From Paratinospora sagittata (Eukaryota; Streptophyta; Magnoliopsida; Ranunculales; Menispermaceae), in NCBI GenBank assembly GCA_035771175.1, contig CM069589.1:26988201-27052200 (forward strand): DNA of 64,000 nt. The letters are read 5' to 3'. Below, piece after piece: positions 11,159 through 23,587 of this stretch. A program made the translations under genes and the position numbers. The stretch's first letter is position 1; each line of letters opens with the position of its first letter. The notes under the pieces are model-generated. The model made no database searches. It saw only the letters and a program-made list of their open reading frames with translations, and was not told where the DNA came from.

Positions 11159-13419
11159 TGACCACCGTACTTGTGAATCTAATCAGCAATCAAAATCAAA
11201 AAGCCTTAGCCATTTCTTTGGAAGTATGAATTGAGTTATTCGAAAGACGTTTAAAATATCATTTCTTCCTCTTTCCAACGCATTTTCAATCACTAAAATC
11301 GAAGTCGGGAATAAAATATTATGGCTATTTGAATGATTTTTGCCGATCAATCAACTTACTTATCGAATAAATCGTGACGAAAGTTCAAATTGCCGTAACT
11401 TTTCATTCCGACTTTGATTTAAGTTATTGAAAAAGAATTGAAAATGTCTTTTCTTCCTATTTCTAACGCATTTTCAATCACACATATTGGAGTCGTTATG
11501 AAAAAGTTATGGTTATTTTAAAGTTTCACAACGATCATTCAATTACTTCCCGTATGAACCGAGAAGAAAAATTCAAATAGACTTACAGTTTTATCCCGAC
11601 ACTGATATGAGTTAATAAAAAGGCGTTGAAAATATTGTTTCTTCTTCTTTCCAAGGAATGTGCATTCACTCAAATTGGAGTCCGGAAGAAAACATTATGG
11701 CTATTTTAATGTTTGCTAGCCATTGACCACCGTACTTATGAATCTAACCAGCAATCAAAATCAAAAACCCTTAGCCATTTTTTTGGAAGTATGATTTGAG
11801 TTATTCAGAAGGCGTTTAAAATATCGTTTCTCCCTCTTTTCAATGCATTTTCAATCACTAAAACTGGAGTCAGGAATAGAATGTTATGGCTATTTGAATA
11901 TTTTATCCCGATCAATCAACTTACATATCGACCAAATCGTGAAGAAATGTTCAAAAAACCACAACTTTTTATCCTGACTTTGATTTGAAGGAGTGAAAAA
12001 GAATTGAAAATGCCTTTTCATCCAATTTCTAACGCATGTTCAATCAGACAAATTGGAGTCAGAATGAAAAAGTGATGGTTATTTTAAAGTTTCACACCGA
12101 TCATTCAATTACTTCTCGTATGAATCGATAAGAAAAACTCAAATAGACTTACAGTTTAATCCTGACACTGATATGAGTTAATAAAAAGGCGTTGAAAATA
12201 TTGTTTTTTCTTCTTTCCAAGGAATGTGCATTCACTCAAATTGGAGTCCGGAAGAAAACGTTATGGCTATTTTAATGTTTGCTAGCCATTGACCACCGTA
12301 CTTATGAATCTAACCAGCAATCAAAATCAAAAACCCTTAGCCATTTCTTTGGAAGTATGATTTGAGTTATTCAGAACGCGTTTAAAATATCGTTTCTTTA
12401 TCTTTTCAATGCATTTTCAATCACTCAAACTGGAGTCAGGAATAAAATGTTATGGCTATTTGAATATTTTATCCCGATCAATCAACTTACATATCGACCA
12501 AATCGTGAAGAAATGTTCAGAAAGCCATAACTTTTTATCCCGACTTTGATTTCAAGGAGTGAAAAAGAATTGAAAATGCCTTTTCTTCCAATTTCTAACG
12601 CTTGTTCAATCAGACAAATTGGAGTCAGAATGAAAAAGTGATGGTTATTTTAAAGTTTCACACCGATCATTCAATTACTTCTCGTATAATCGATAAGAAA
12701 AATTCAAATAGACTTACAGTTTTATCCCGACACTGATATGAGTTAATAAAAAGGCGTTGAAAATATTGTTTCTTCTTCTTTCCAAGGAATGTGCATTCAC
12801 TCAAATTGGAGTCCGGAAGAAAACATTATGGCTATTTTAATGTTTGCTAGCCATTGACCACCGTACTTATGAATCTAACCAGCAATCAAAATCAAAAACC
12901 CTTAGCCATTTTTTTGGAAGTATGATTTGAGTTATTCAGAAGGCGTTTAAAATATCGTTTCTCCCTCTTTTCAATGCATTTTCAATCACTAAAACTAGAG
13001 TCAGGAATAGAATGTTATGGCTATTTGAATATTTTATCCCGATCAATCAACTTACATATCGACCAAATCGTGAAGAAATGTTCAAAAAACCACAACTTTT
13101 TATCCTGACTTTGATTTGAAGGAGTGAAAAAGAATTGAAAATGCCTTTTCATCCAATTTCTAACGCATGTTCAATCAGACAAATTGGAGTCAGAATGAAA
13201 AAGTGATGGTTATTTTAAAGTTTCACACCGATCATTCAATTACTTCTCGTATAATCGATAAGAAAAATTCAAATAGACTTACAGTTTAATCCCGACACTG
13301 ATATGAGTTAATAAAAAGGCGTTGAAAATATTGTTTCTTCCTCTTTCCAAGGAATGTGCAATCACTCAAATTGGAGTCCGGAAGAAAACGTTATGCCTAT
13401 TTTAATGTTTGTTACCCAT
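11159..13419. repeat. 2261-bp four-unit HOR B1-A1a-A2-A1b (left copy)
   Basis: Units start at 11159 (B1), 11724 (A1a, 566 bp), 12290 (A2) and 12855 (A1b). A1 units have CATTTTTTTGG, TTTCTCCCTC, AATAGAATG and AACCACAAC. A1a keeps TATGAATCGATAAG, while A1b has the shorter TATAATCGATAAG. A2 has AACGCGTTT, CTTTATC and CTAACGCTTG. The same order of four recurs at 26413-28673, on the far side of the 5-unit HOR block, so the 5-unit form seems to have expanded inside a 4-unit array. Confidence 0.87.
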
Positions 13420-16244
13420 TGACCACCGTACTTGTGAATCTAATCAGCAATCAAAATCAAAAAGCCTTAGCCATTTCTTTGGAAGTATGATTTGAGTTAT
13501 TCGAAAGACGTTTAAAATATCGTTTCTTCCTCTTTCCAACGCATTTTCAATCCCTAAAATCGAAGTCGGGAATAAAATGTTATGGCTATTTGAATGATTT
13601 TTGCCGATCAATCAACTTACTTATCGAATAAATCTTGACGAAAGTTCTAGTTGCCGTAACTTTTCATTCCGACTTTGATTTAAGTTATTGAAAAAGAATT
13701 GAAAATGTCTTTTTTTCCTATTTGTAACGCATTTTCAATCACACATATTGTAGTCGAATGAAAAAGTTATGGTTATTTTAAAGTTTCACACCGATCATTC
13801 AATTACTTCCCGTATGAACCGAGAAGAAAAATTCAAATAGACTTACAGTTTTATCCCGACACTGATATGAGTTAATAAAAAGGCGTTGAAAATATTGTTT
13901 CTTCTTCTTTCCAAGGAATGTGCATTCACTCAAATTGGAGTCCGGAAGAAAACGTTATGGCTATTTTAATGTTTGCTAGCCATTGACCACCGTACTTATG
14001 AATCTAACCAGCAATCAAAATCAAAAAGCCTTAGCCATTTCTTTGGAAGTATGATTTGAGTTATTCAGAAGGCGTTTAAAATATCGTTTCTTCCTCTTTT
14101 CAAAACATTTTCAATCACTCAAACTGGAGTCAGGAATAAAATGTTATGGCTATTTGAATATTTTATCCCGATCAATCAACTTACATATCGACCAAATAGT
14201 GAAGAAATGTTCAAAAAGCCATAACTTTTTATCCCGACTTTGATTTGAAGGAGTTTAAAAGAATAGAAAATGCCTTTTCATCCAATTTCTAACGCATGTT
14301 CAATCAGACAAATTGGAGTCAGAATGAAAAAATGATGGTTATTTTAAAGTTTCACACCGATCATTCAATTACTTCTCGTATAATCGATAAGAAAAATTCA
14401 AATAGACTTACAGTTTAATCCTGACACTGATATGAGTTAATAAAAAGGCGTTGAAAATATTGTTTCTTCTTCTTTCCAAGGAATGTGCATTCACTCAAAT
14501 TGGAGTCCGGAAGAAAACGTTATGGCTATTTTAATGTTTGCTAGCCATTGACCACCGTACTTATGAATCTAACCAGCAATCAAAATCAAAAACCCTTAGC
14601 CATTTTTTTGGAAGTATGATTTGAGTTATTCAGAAGGCGTTTAAAATATCGTTTCTCCCTCTTTTCAATGCATTTTCAATCACTAAAACTAGAGTCAGGA
14701 ATAGAATGTTATGGCTATTTGAATATTTTATCCCGATCAATCAACTTACATATCGACCAAATCGTGAAGAAATGTTCAAAAAACCACAACTTTTTATCCT
14801 GACTTTGATTTGAAGGAGTGAAAAAGAATTGAAAATGCCTTTTCATCCAATTTCTAACGCATGTTCAATCAGACAAATTGGAGTCAGAATGAAAAAGTGA
14901 TGGTTATTTTAAAGTTTCACACCGATCATTCAATTACTTCTCGTATGAATCGATAAGAAAAACTCAAATAGACTTACAGTTTAATCCTGACACTGATATG
15001 AGTTAATAAAAAGGCGTTGAAAATATTGTTTCTTCTTCTTTCCAAGGAATGTGCATTCACTCAAATTGGAGTCCGGAAGAAAACGTTATGGCTATTTTAA
15101 TGTTTGCTAGCCATTGACCACCGTACTTATGAATCTAACCAGCAATCAAAATCAAAAACCCTTAGCCATTTCTTTGGAAGTATGATTTGAGTTATTCAGA
15201 ACGCGTTTAAAATATCGTTTCTTTATCTTTTCAATGCATTTTCAATCACTCAAACTGGAGTCAGGAATAAAATGTTATGGCTATTTGAATATTTTATCCC
15301 GATCAATCAACTTACATATCGACCAAATCGTGAAGAAATGTTCAGAAAGCCATAACTTTTTATCCCGACTTTGATTTCAAGGAGTGAAAAAGAATTGAAA
15401 ATGCCTTTTCTTCCAATTTCTAACGCTTGTTCAATCAGACAAATTGGAGTCAGAATGAAAAAGTGATGGTTATTTTAAAGTTTCACACCGATCATTCAAT
15501 TACTTCTCGTATCATCGATAAGAAAAATTCAAATAGACTTACAGTTTTATCCCGACACTGATATGAGTTAATAAAAAGGCGTTGAAAATATTGTTTCTTC
15601 TTCTTTCCAAGGAATGTGCATTCACTCAAATTGGAGTCCGGAAGAAAACATTATGGCTATTTTAATGTTTGCTAGCCATTGACCACCGTACTTATGAATC
15701 TAACCAGCAATCAAAATCAAAAACCCTTAGCCATTTTTTTGGAAGTATGATTTGAGTTATTCAGAAGGCGTTTAAAATATCGTTTCTCCCTCTTTTCAAT
15801 GCATTTTCAATCACTAAAACTAGAGTCAGGAATAGAATGTTATGGCTATTTGAATATTTTATCCCGATCAATCAACTTACATATCGACCAAATCGTGAAG
15901 AAATGTTCAAAAAACCACAACTTTTTATCCTAACTTTGATTTGAAGGAGTGAAAAAGAATTGAAAATGCCTTTTCATCCAATTTCTAACGCATGTTCAAT
16001 CAGACAAATTGGAGTCAGAATGAAAAAGTGATGGTTATTTTAAAGTTTCACACCGATCATTCAATTACTTCTCGTATAATCGATAAGAAAAATTCAAATA
16101 GACTTACAGTTTAATCCCGACACTGATATGAGTTAATAAAAAGGCGTTGAAAATATTGTTTCTTCCTCTTTCCAAGGAATGTGCAATCACTCAAATTGGA
16201 GTCCGGAAGAAAACGTTATGCCTATTTTAATGTTTGTTACCCAT
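13420..16244. repeat. 2825-bp five-unit HOR B2-A3-A1a-A2-A1b, copy 1
   Basis: Units start at 13420 (B2, 564 bp), 13984 (A3), 14549 (A1a, 566 bp), 15115 (A2) and 15680 (A1b). A3 is marked by TTTTCAAAACATTTTC and CCAAATAGTGAAG. The next copy starts exactly 2825 bp later. Relative to the 4-unit HOR, this form has B2 in place of B1 and an added A3. A private base of this copy is AGAATAGAAAATG in the A3 unit. Confidence 0.9.
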
Positions 16245-19069
16245 TGACCACCGTACTTGTGAATCTAATCAGCAATCAAAATCAAAAAGCCTTAGCCATT
16301 TCTTTGGAAGTATGATTTGAGTTATTCGAAAGACGTTTAAAATATCGTTTCTTCCTCTTTCCAACGAATTTTCAATCCCTAAAATCGAAGTCGGGAATAA
16401 AATGTTATGGCTATTTGAATGATTTTTGCCGATCAATCAACTTACTTATCGAATAAATCTTGACGAAAGTTCTAGTTGCCGTAACTTTTCATTCCGACTT
16501 TGATTTAAGTTATTGAAAAAGAATTGAAAATGTCTTTTTTTCCTATTTGTAACGCATTTTCAATCACACATATTGTAGTCGAATGAAAAAGTTATGGTTA
16601 TTTTAAAGTTTCACACCGATCATTCAATTACTTCCCGTATGAACCGAGAAGAAAAATTCAAATAGACTTACAGTTTTATCCCGACACTGATATGAGTTAA
16701 TAAAAAGGCGTTGAAAATATTGTTTCTTCTTCTTTCCAAGGAATGTGCATTCACTCAAATTGGAGTCCGGAAGAAAACGTTATGGCTATTTTAATGTTTG
16801 CTAGCCATTGACCACCGTACTTATGAATCTAACCAGCAATCAAAATCAAAAAGCCTTAGCCATTTCTTTGGAAGTATGATTTGAGTTATTCAGAAGGCGT
16901 TTAAAATATCGTTTCTTCCTCTTTTCAAAACATTTTCAATCACTCAAACTGGAGTCAGGAATAAAATGTTATGGCTATTTGAATATTTTATCCCGATCAA
17001 TCAACTTACATATCGACCAAATAGTGAAGAAATGTTCAAAAAGCCATAACTTTTTATCCCGACTTTGATTTGAAGGAGTTTAAAAGAATTGAAAATGCCT
17101 TTTCATCCAATTTCTAACGCATGTTCAATCAGACAAATTGGAGTCAGAATGAAAAAATGATGGTTATTTTAAAGTTTCACACCGATCATTCAATTACTTC
17201 TCGTATAATCGATAAGAAAAATTCAAATAGACTTACAGTTTAATCCTGACACTGATATGAGTTAATAAAAAGGCGTTGAAAATATTGTTTCTTCTTCTTT
17301 CCAAGGAATGTGCATTCACTCAAATTGGAGTCCGGAAGAAAACGTTATGGCTATTTTAATGTTTGCTAGCCATTGACCACCGTACTTATGAATCTAACCA
17401 GCAATCAAAATCAAAAACCCTTAGCCATTTTTTTGGAAGTATGATTTGAGTTATTCAGAAGGCGTTTAAAATATCGTTTCTCCCTCTTTTCAATGCATTT
17501 TCAATCACTAAAACTAGAGTCAGGAATAGAATGTTATGGCTATTTGAATATTTTATCCCGATCAATCAACTTACATATCGACCAAATCGTGAAGAAATGT
17601 TCAAAAAACCACAACTTTTTATCCTGACTTTGATTTGAAGGAGTGAAAAAGAATTGAAAATGCCTTTTCATCCAATTTCTAACGCTTGTTCAATTAGACA
17701 AATTGGAGTCAGAATGAAAAAGTGATGGTTATTTTAAAGTTTCACACCGATCATTCAATTACTTCTCGTATGAATCGATAAGAAAAACTCAAATAGACTT
17801 ACAGTTTAATCCTGACACTGATATGAGTTAATAAAAAGGCGTTGAAAATATTGTTTCTTCTTCTTTCCAAGGAATGTGCATTCACTCAAATTGGAGTCCG
17901 GAAGAAAACGTTATGGCTATTTTAATGTTTGCTAGCCATTGACCACCGTACTTATGAATCTAACCAGCAATCAAAATCAAAAACCCTTAGCCATTTCTTT
18001 GGAAGTATGATTTGAGTTATTCAGAACGCGTTTAAAATATCGTTTCTTTATCTTTTCAATGCATTTTCAATCACTCAAACTGGAGTCAGGAATAAAATGT
18101 TATGGCTATTTGAATATTTTATCCCGATCAATCAACTTACATATCGACCAAATCGTGAAGAAATGTTCAGAAAGCCATAACTTTTTATCCCGACTTTGAT
18201 TTCAAGGAGTGAAAAAGAATTGAAAATGCCTTTTCTTCCAATTTCTAACGCTTGTTCAATCAGACAAATTGGAGTCAGAATGAAAAAGTGATGGTTATTT
18301 TAAAGTTTCACACCGATCATTCAATTACTTCTCGTATAATCGATAAGAAAAATTCAAATAGACTTACAGTTTTATCCCGACACTGATATGAGTTAATAAA
18401 AAGGCGTTGAAAATATTGTTTCTTCTTCTTTCCAAGGAATGTGCATTCACTCAAATTGGAGTCCGGAAGAAAACATTATGGCTATTTTAATGTTTGCTAG
18501 CCATTGACCACCGTACTTATGAATCTAACCAGCAATCAAAATCAAAAACCCTTAGCCATTTTTTTGGAAGTATGATTTGAGTTATTCAGAAGGCGTTTAA
18601 AATATCGTTTCTTCCTCTTTTCAAAACATTTTCAATCACTCAAACTGGAGTCAGGAATAAAATGTTATGGCTATTTGAATATTTTATCCCGATCAATCAA
18701 CTTACATATCGACCAAATCGTGAAGAAATGTTCAAAAAGCCACAACTTTTTATCCTGACTTTGATTTGAAGGAGTGAAAAAGAATTGAAAATGCCTTTTC
18801 ATCCAATTTCTAACGCATGTTCAATCAGAAAAATTGGAGTCAGAATGAAAAAGTGATGGTTATTTTAAAGTTTCACACCGATCATTCAATTACTTCTCGT
18901 ATAATCGATAAGAAAAATTCAAATAGACTTACAGTTTAATCCCGACACTGATATGAGTTAATAAAAAGGCGTTGAAAATATTGTTTCTTCCTCTTTCCAA
19001 GGAATGTGCAATCACTCAAATTGGAGTCCGGAAGAAAACGTTATGCCTATTTTAATGTTTGTTACCTAT
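16245..19069. repeat. 2825-bp five-unit HOR, copy 2
   Basis: Units start at 16245 (B2), 16809 (A3), 17374 (A1a), 17940 (A2) and 18505 (A1b with an A3 patch). The order and spacing equal those of copy 1. Private bases include CCAACGAATTTTC in the B2 unit and TCAATTAGAC in the A1a unit. The last unit is a mosaic, described separately at 18611-18717. Confidence 0.9.
18611..18717. repeat. A3-type patch inside an A1b unit (conversion tract)
   Basis: The unit at 18505 starts as A1 (AAAAACCC, CATTTTTTTGG). It then carries A3 bases (CTTCCTC at 18611, TTTTCAAAACATTTTC, CTCAAACTGG, AATAAAATG ending near 18664) and returns to A1 bases at CCAAATCGTG (about 18718) and GCCACAAC. The certain A3 tract is about 54 bp and the maximum is about 107 bp, or slightly more if AAAAAGCC is counted. 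A short patch flanked on both sides by another type fits gene conversion better than a simple crossover. Confidence 0.75.
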
Positions 19070-21328
19070 TGACCACCGTACTTGTGAATCTAATCAGCAA
19101 TCAAAATCAAAAAGCCTTAGCCATTTCTTTGGAAGTATGATTTGAGTTATTCGAAAGACGTTTAAAATATCGTTTCTTCCTCTTTCCAACGCATTTTCAA
19201 TCCCTAAAATCGAAGTCGGGAATAAAATGTTATGGCTATTTGAATGATTTTTGCCGATCAATCAACTTACTTATCGAATAAATCTTGACGAAAGTTCTAG
19301 TTGCCGTAACTTTTCATTCCGACTTTGATTTAAGTTATTGAAAAAGAATTGAAAATGTCTTTTTTTCCTATTTGTAACGTATTTTCAATCACACATATTG
19401 TAGTCGAATGAAAAAGTTATGGTTATTTTAAAGTTTCACACCGATCATTCAATTACTTCCCGTATGAACCGAGAAGAAAAATTCAAATAGACTTACAGTT
19501 TTATCCCGACACTGATATGAGTTAATAAAAAGGCGTTGAAAATATTGTTTCTTCTTCTTTCCAAGGAATGTGCATTCACTCAAATTGGAGTCCGGAAGAA
19601 AACGTTATGGCTATTTTAATGTTTGCTAGCCATTGACCACCGTACTTATGAATCTAACCAGCAATCAAAATCAAAAAGCCTTAGCCATTTCTTTGGAAGT
19701 ATGATTTGAGTTATTCAGAAGGCGTTTAAAATATCGTTTCTTCCTCTTTTCAAAACATTTTCAATCACTCAAACTGGAGTCAGGAATAAAATGTTATGGC
19801 TATTTGAATATTTTATCCCGATCAATCAACTTACATATCGACCAAATAGTGAAGAAATGTTCAAAAAGCCATAACTTTTTATCCCGACTTTGATTTGAAG
19901 GAGTTCAAAAGAATTGAAAATGCCTTTTCATCCAATTTCTAACGCATGTTCAATCAGACAAATTGGAGTCAGAATGAAAAAATGATGGTTATTTTAAAGT
20001 TTCACACCGATCATTCAATTACTTCTCGTATATCGATAAGAAAAATTCAAATAGACTTACAGTTTAATCCTGACACTGATATGAGTTAATAAAAAGGCGT
20101 TGAAAATATTGTTTCTTCTTCTTTCCAAGGAATGTGCATTCACTCAAATTGGAGTCCGGAAGAAAACGTTATGGCTATTTTAATGTTTGCTAGCCATTGA
20201 CCACCGTACTTATGAATCTAACCAGCAATCAAAATCAAAAACCCTTAGCCATTTTTTTGGAAGTATGATTTGAGTTATTCAGAAGGCGTTTAAAATATCG
20301 TTTCTCCCTCTTTTCAATGCATTTTCAATCACTAAAACTAGAGTCAGGAATAGAATGTTATGGCTATTTGAATATTTTATCCCGATCAATCAACTTACAT
20401 ATCGACCAAATCGTGAAGAAATGTTCAAAAAACCACAACTTTTTATCCTGACTTTGATTTGAAGGAGTGAAAAAGAATTGAAAATGCCTTTTCATCCAAT
20501 TTCTAACGCTTGTTCAATCAGACAAATTGGAGTCAGAATGAAAAAGTGATGGTTATTTTAAAGTTTCACACCGATCATTCAATTACTTCTCGTATGAATC
20601 GATAAGAAAAACTCAAATAGACTTACAGTTTAATCCTGACACTGATATGAGTTAATAAAAAGGCGTTGAAAATATTGTTTCTTCTTCTTTCCAAGGAATG
20701 TGCATTCACTCAAATTGGAGTCGGGAAGAAAACGTTATGGCTATTTTAATGTTTGCTAGCCATTGACCACCGTACTTATGAATCTAACCAGCAATCAAAA
20801 TCAAAAACCCTTAGCCATTTCTTTGGAAGTATGATTTGAGTTATTCAGAACGCGTTTAAAATATCGTTTCTTTATCTTTTCAATGCATTTTCAATCACTC
20901 AAACTAGAGTCAGGAATAAAATGTTATGGCTATTTGAATATTTTATCCCGATCAATCAACTTACATATCGACCAAATCGTGAAGAAATGTTCAGAAAGCC
21001 ATAACTTTTTATCCCGACTTTGATTTCAAGGAGTGAAAAAGAATTGAAAATGCCTTGTCTTCCAATTTCTAACGCTTGTTCAATCAGACAAATTGGAGTC
21101 AGAATGAAAAAGTGATGGTTATTTTAAAGTTTCACACCGATCATTCAATTACTTCTCGTATAATCGATAAGAAAAATTCAAATAGACTTACAGTTTAATC
21201 CCGACACTGATATGAGTTAATAAAAAGGCGTTGAAAATATTGTTTCTTCCTCTTTCCAAGGAATGTGCAATCACTCAAATTGGAGTCCGGAAGAAAACGT
21301 TATGCCTATTTTAATGTTTGTTACCTAT
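19070..21328. repeat. Contracted four-unit HOR B2-A3-A1a-A2 (2259 bp), copy 1
   Basis: Units start at 19070 (B2, with private TTACCTATTGACC), 19634 (A3, with a further-shortened TATATCGATAAG), 20198 (A1a, with GTCGGGAAG) and 20764 (A2, with CCTTGTCTTCC). The fifth unit, A1b, is missing. The A2 unit keeps A2 bases up to CTAACGCTTG (about 21080) but has the A1b-type s2 tail (TTTAATCCCGAC at about 21193, TTCCTCTTTCC, GCAATCAC). The A1b unit was therefore lost by an in-register exchange between 21080 and 21195. Confidence 0.88.
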
Positions 21329-23587
21329 TGACCACCGTACTTGTGAATCTAATCAGCAATCAAAATCAAAAAGCCTTAGCCATTTCTTTGGAAGTATGAT
21401 TTGAGTTATTCGAAAGACGTTTAAAATATCGTTTCTTCCTCTTTCCAACGCATTTTCAATCCCTAAAATCGAAGTCGGGAATAAAATGTTATGGCTATTT
21501 GAATGATTTTTGCCGATCAATCAACTTACTTATCGAATAAATCTTGACGAAAGTTCTAGTTGCCGTAACTTTTCATTCCGACTTTGATTTAAGTTATTGA
21601 AAAAGAATTGAAAATGTCTTTTTTTCCTATTTGTAACGTATTTTCAATCACACATATTGTAGTCGAATGAAAAAGTTATGGTTATTTTAAAGTTTCACAC
21701 CGATCATTCAATTACTTCCCGTATGAACCGAGAAGAAAAATTCAAATAGACTTACAGTTTTATCCCGACACTGATATGAGTTAATAAAAAGGCGTTGAAA
21801 ATATTGTTTCTTCTTCTTTCCAAGGAATGTGCATTCACTCAAATTGGAGTCCGGAAGAAAACGTTATGGCTATTTTAATGTTTGCTAGCCATTGACCACC
21901 GTACTTATGAATCTAACCAGCAATCAAAATCAAAAAGCCTTAGCCATTTCTTTGGAAGTATGATTTGAGTTATTCAGAAGGCGTTTAAAATATCGTTTCT
22001 TCCTCTTTTCAAAACATTTTCAATCACTCAAACTGGAGTCAGGAATAAAATGTTATGGCTATTTGAATATTTTATCCCGATCAATCAACTTACATATCGA
22101 CCAAATAGTGAAGAAATGTTCAAAAAGCCATAACTTTTTATCCCGACTTTGATTTGAAGGAGTTCAAAAGAATTGAAAATGCCTTTTCATCCAATTTCTA
22201 ACGCATGTTCAATCAGACAAATTGGAGTCAGAATGAAAAAATGATGGTTATTTTAAAGTTTCACACCGATCATTCAATTACTTCTCGTATATCGATAAGA
22301 AAAATTCAAATAGACTTACAGTTTAATCCTGACACTGATATGAGTTAATAAAAAGGCGTTGAAAATATTGTTTCTTCTTCTTTCCAAGGAATGTGCATTC
22401 ACTCAAATTGGAGTCCGGAAGAAAACGTTATGGCTATTTTAATGTTTGCTAGCCATTGACCACCGTACTTATGAATCTAACCAGCAATCAAAATCAAAAA
22501 CCCTTAGCCATTTTTTTGGAAGTATGATTTGAGTTATTCAGAAGGCGTTTAAAATATCGTTTCTCCCTCTTTTCAATGCATTTTCAATCACTAAAACTAG
22601 AGTCAGGAATAGAATGTTATGGCTATTTGAATATTTTATCCCGATCAATCAACTTACATATCGACCAAATCGTGAAGAAATGTTCAAAAAACCACAACTT
22701 TTTATCCTGACTTTGATTTGAAGGAGTGAAAAAGAATTGAAAATGCCTTTTCATCCAATTTCTAACGCTTGTTCAATCAGACAAATTGGAGTCAGAATGA
22801 AAAAGTGATGGTTATTTTAAAGTTTCACACCGATCATTCAATTACTTCTCGTATGAATCGATAAGAAAAACTCAAATAGACTTACAGTTTAATCCTGACA
22901 CTGATATGAGTTAATAAAAAGGCGTTGAAAATATTGTTTCTTCTTCTTTCCAAGGAATGTGCATTCACTCAAATTGGAGTCGGGAAGAAAACGTTATGGC
23001 TATTTTAATGTTTGCTAGCCATTGACCACCGTACTTATGAATCTAACCAGCAATCAAAATCAAAAACCCTTAGCCATTTCTTTGGAAGTATGATTTGAGT
23101 TATTCAGAACGCGTTTAAAATATCGTTTCTTTATCTTTTCAATGCATTTTCAATCACTCAAACTAGAGTCAGGAATAAAATGTTATGGCTATTTGAATAT
23201 TTTATCCCGATCAATCAACTTACATATCGACCAAATCGTGAAGAAATGTTCAGAAAGCCATAACTTTTTATCCCGACTTTGATTTCAAGGAGTGAAAAAG
23301 AATTGAAAATGCCTTGTCTTCCAATTTCTAACGCTTGTTCAATCAGACAAATTGGAGTCAGAATGAAAAAGTGATGGTTATTTTAAAGTTTCACACCGAT
23401 CATTCAATTACTTCTCGTATAATCGATAAGAAAAATTCAAATAGACTTACAGTTTAATCCCGACACTGATATGAGTTAATAAAAAGGCGTTGAAAATATT
23501 GTTTCTTCCTCTTTCCAAGGAATGTGCAATCACTCAAATTGGAGTCCGGAAGAAAACGTTATGCCTATTTTAATGTTTGTTACCTAT
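21329..23587. repeat. Contracted four-unit HOR B2-A3-A1a-A2 (2259 bp), copy 2
   Basis: Units start at 21329, 21893, 22457 and 23023. This copy shares every private base of copy 1: TTACCTATTGACC, AACGTATTTTC, TATATCGATAAG (22288), GTCGGGAAG (22980 region), CCTTGTCTTCC (23315 region) and the same A2/A1b fusion. The two copies look almost identical by eye and are a recent 2259-bp tandem duplication. The B2 unit at 23588 still has TTACCTATTG. Confidence 0.9.
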
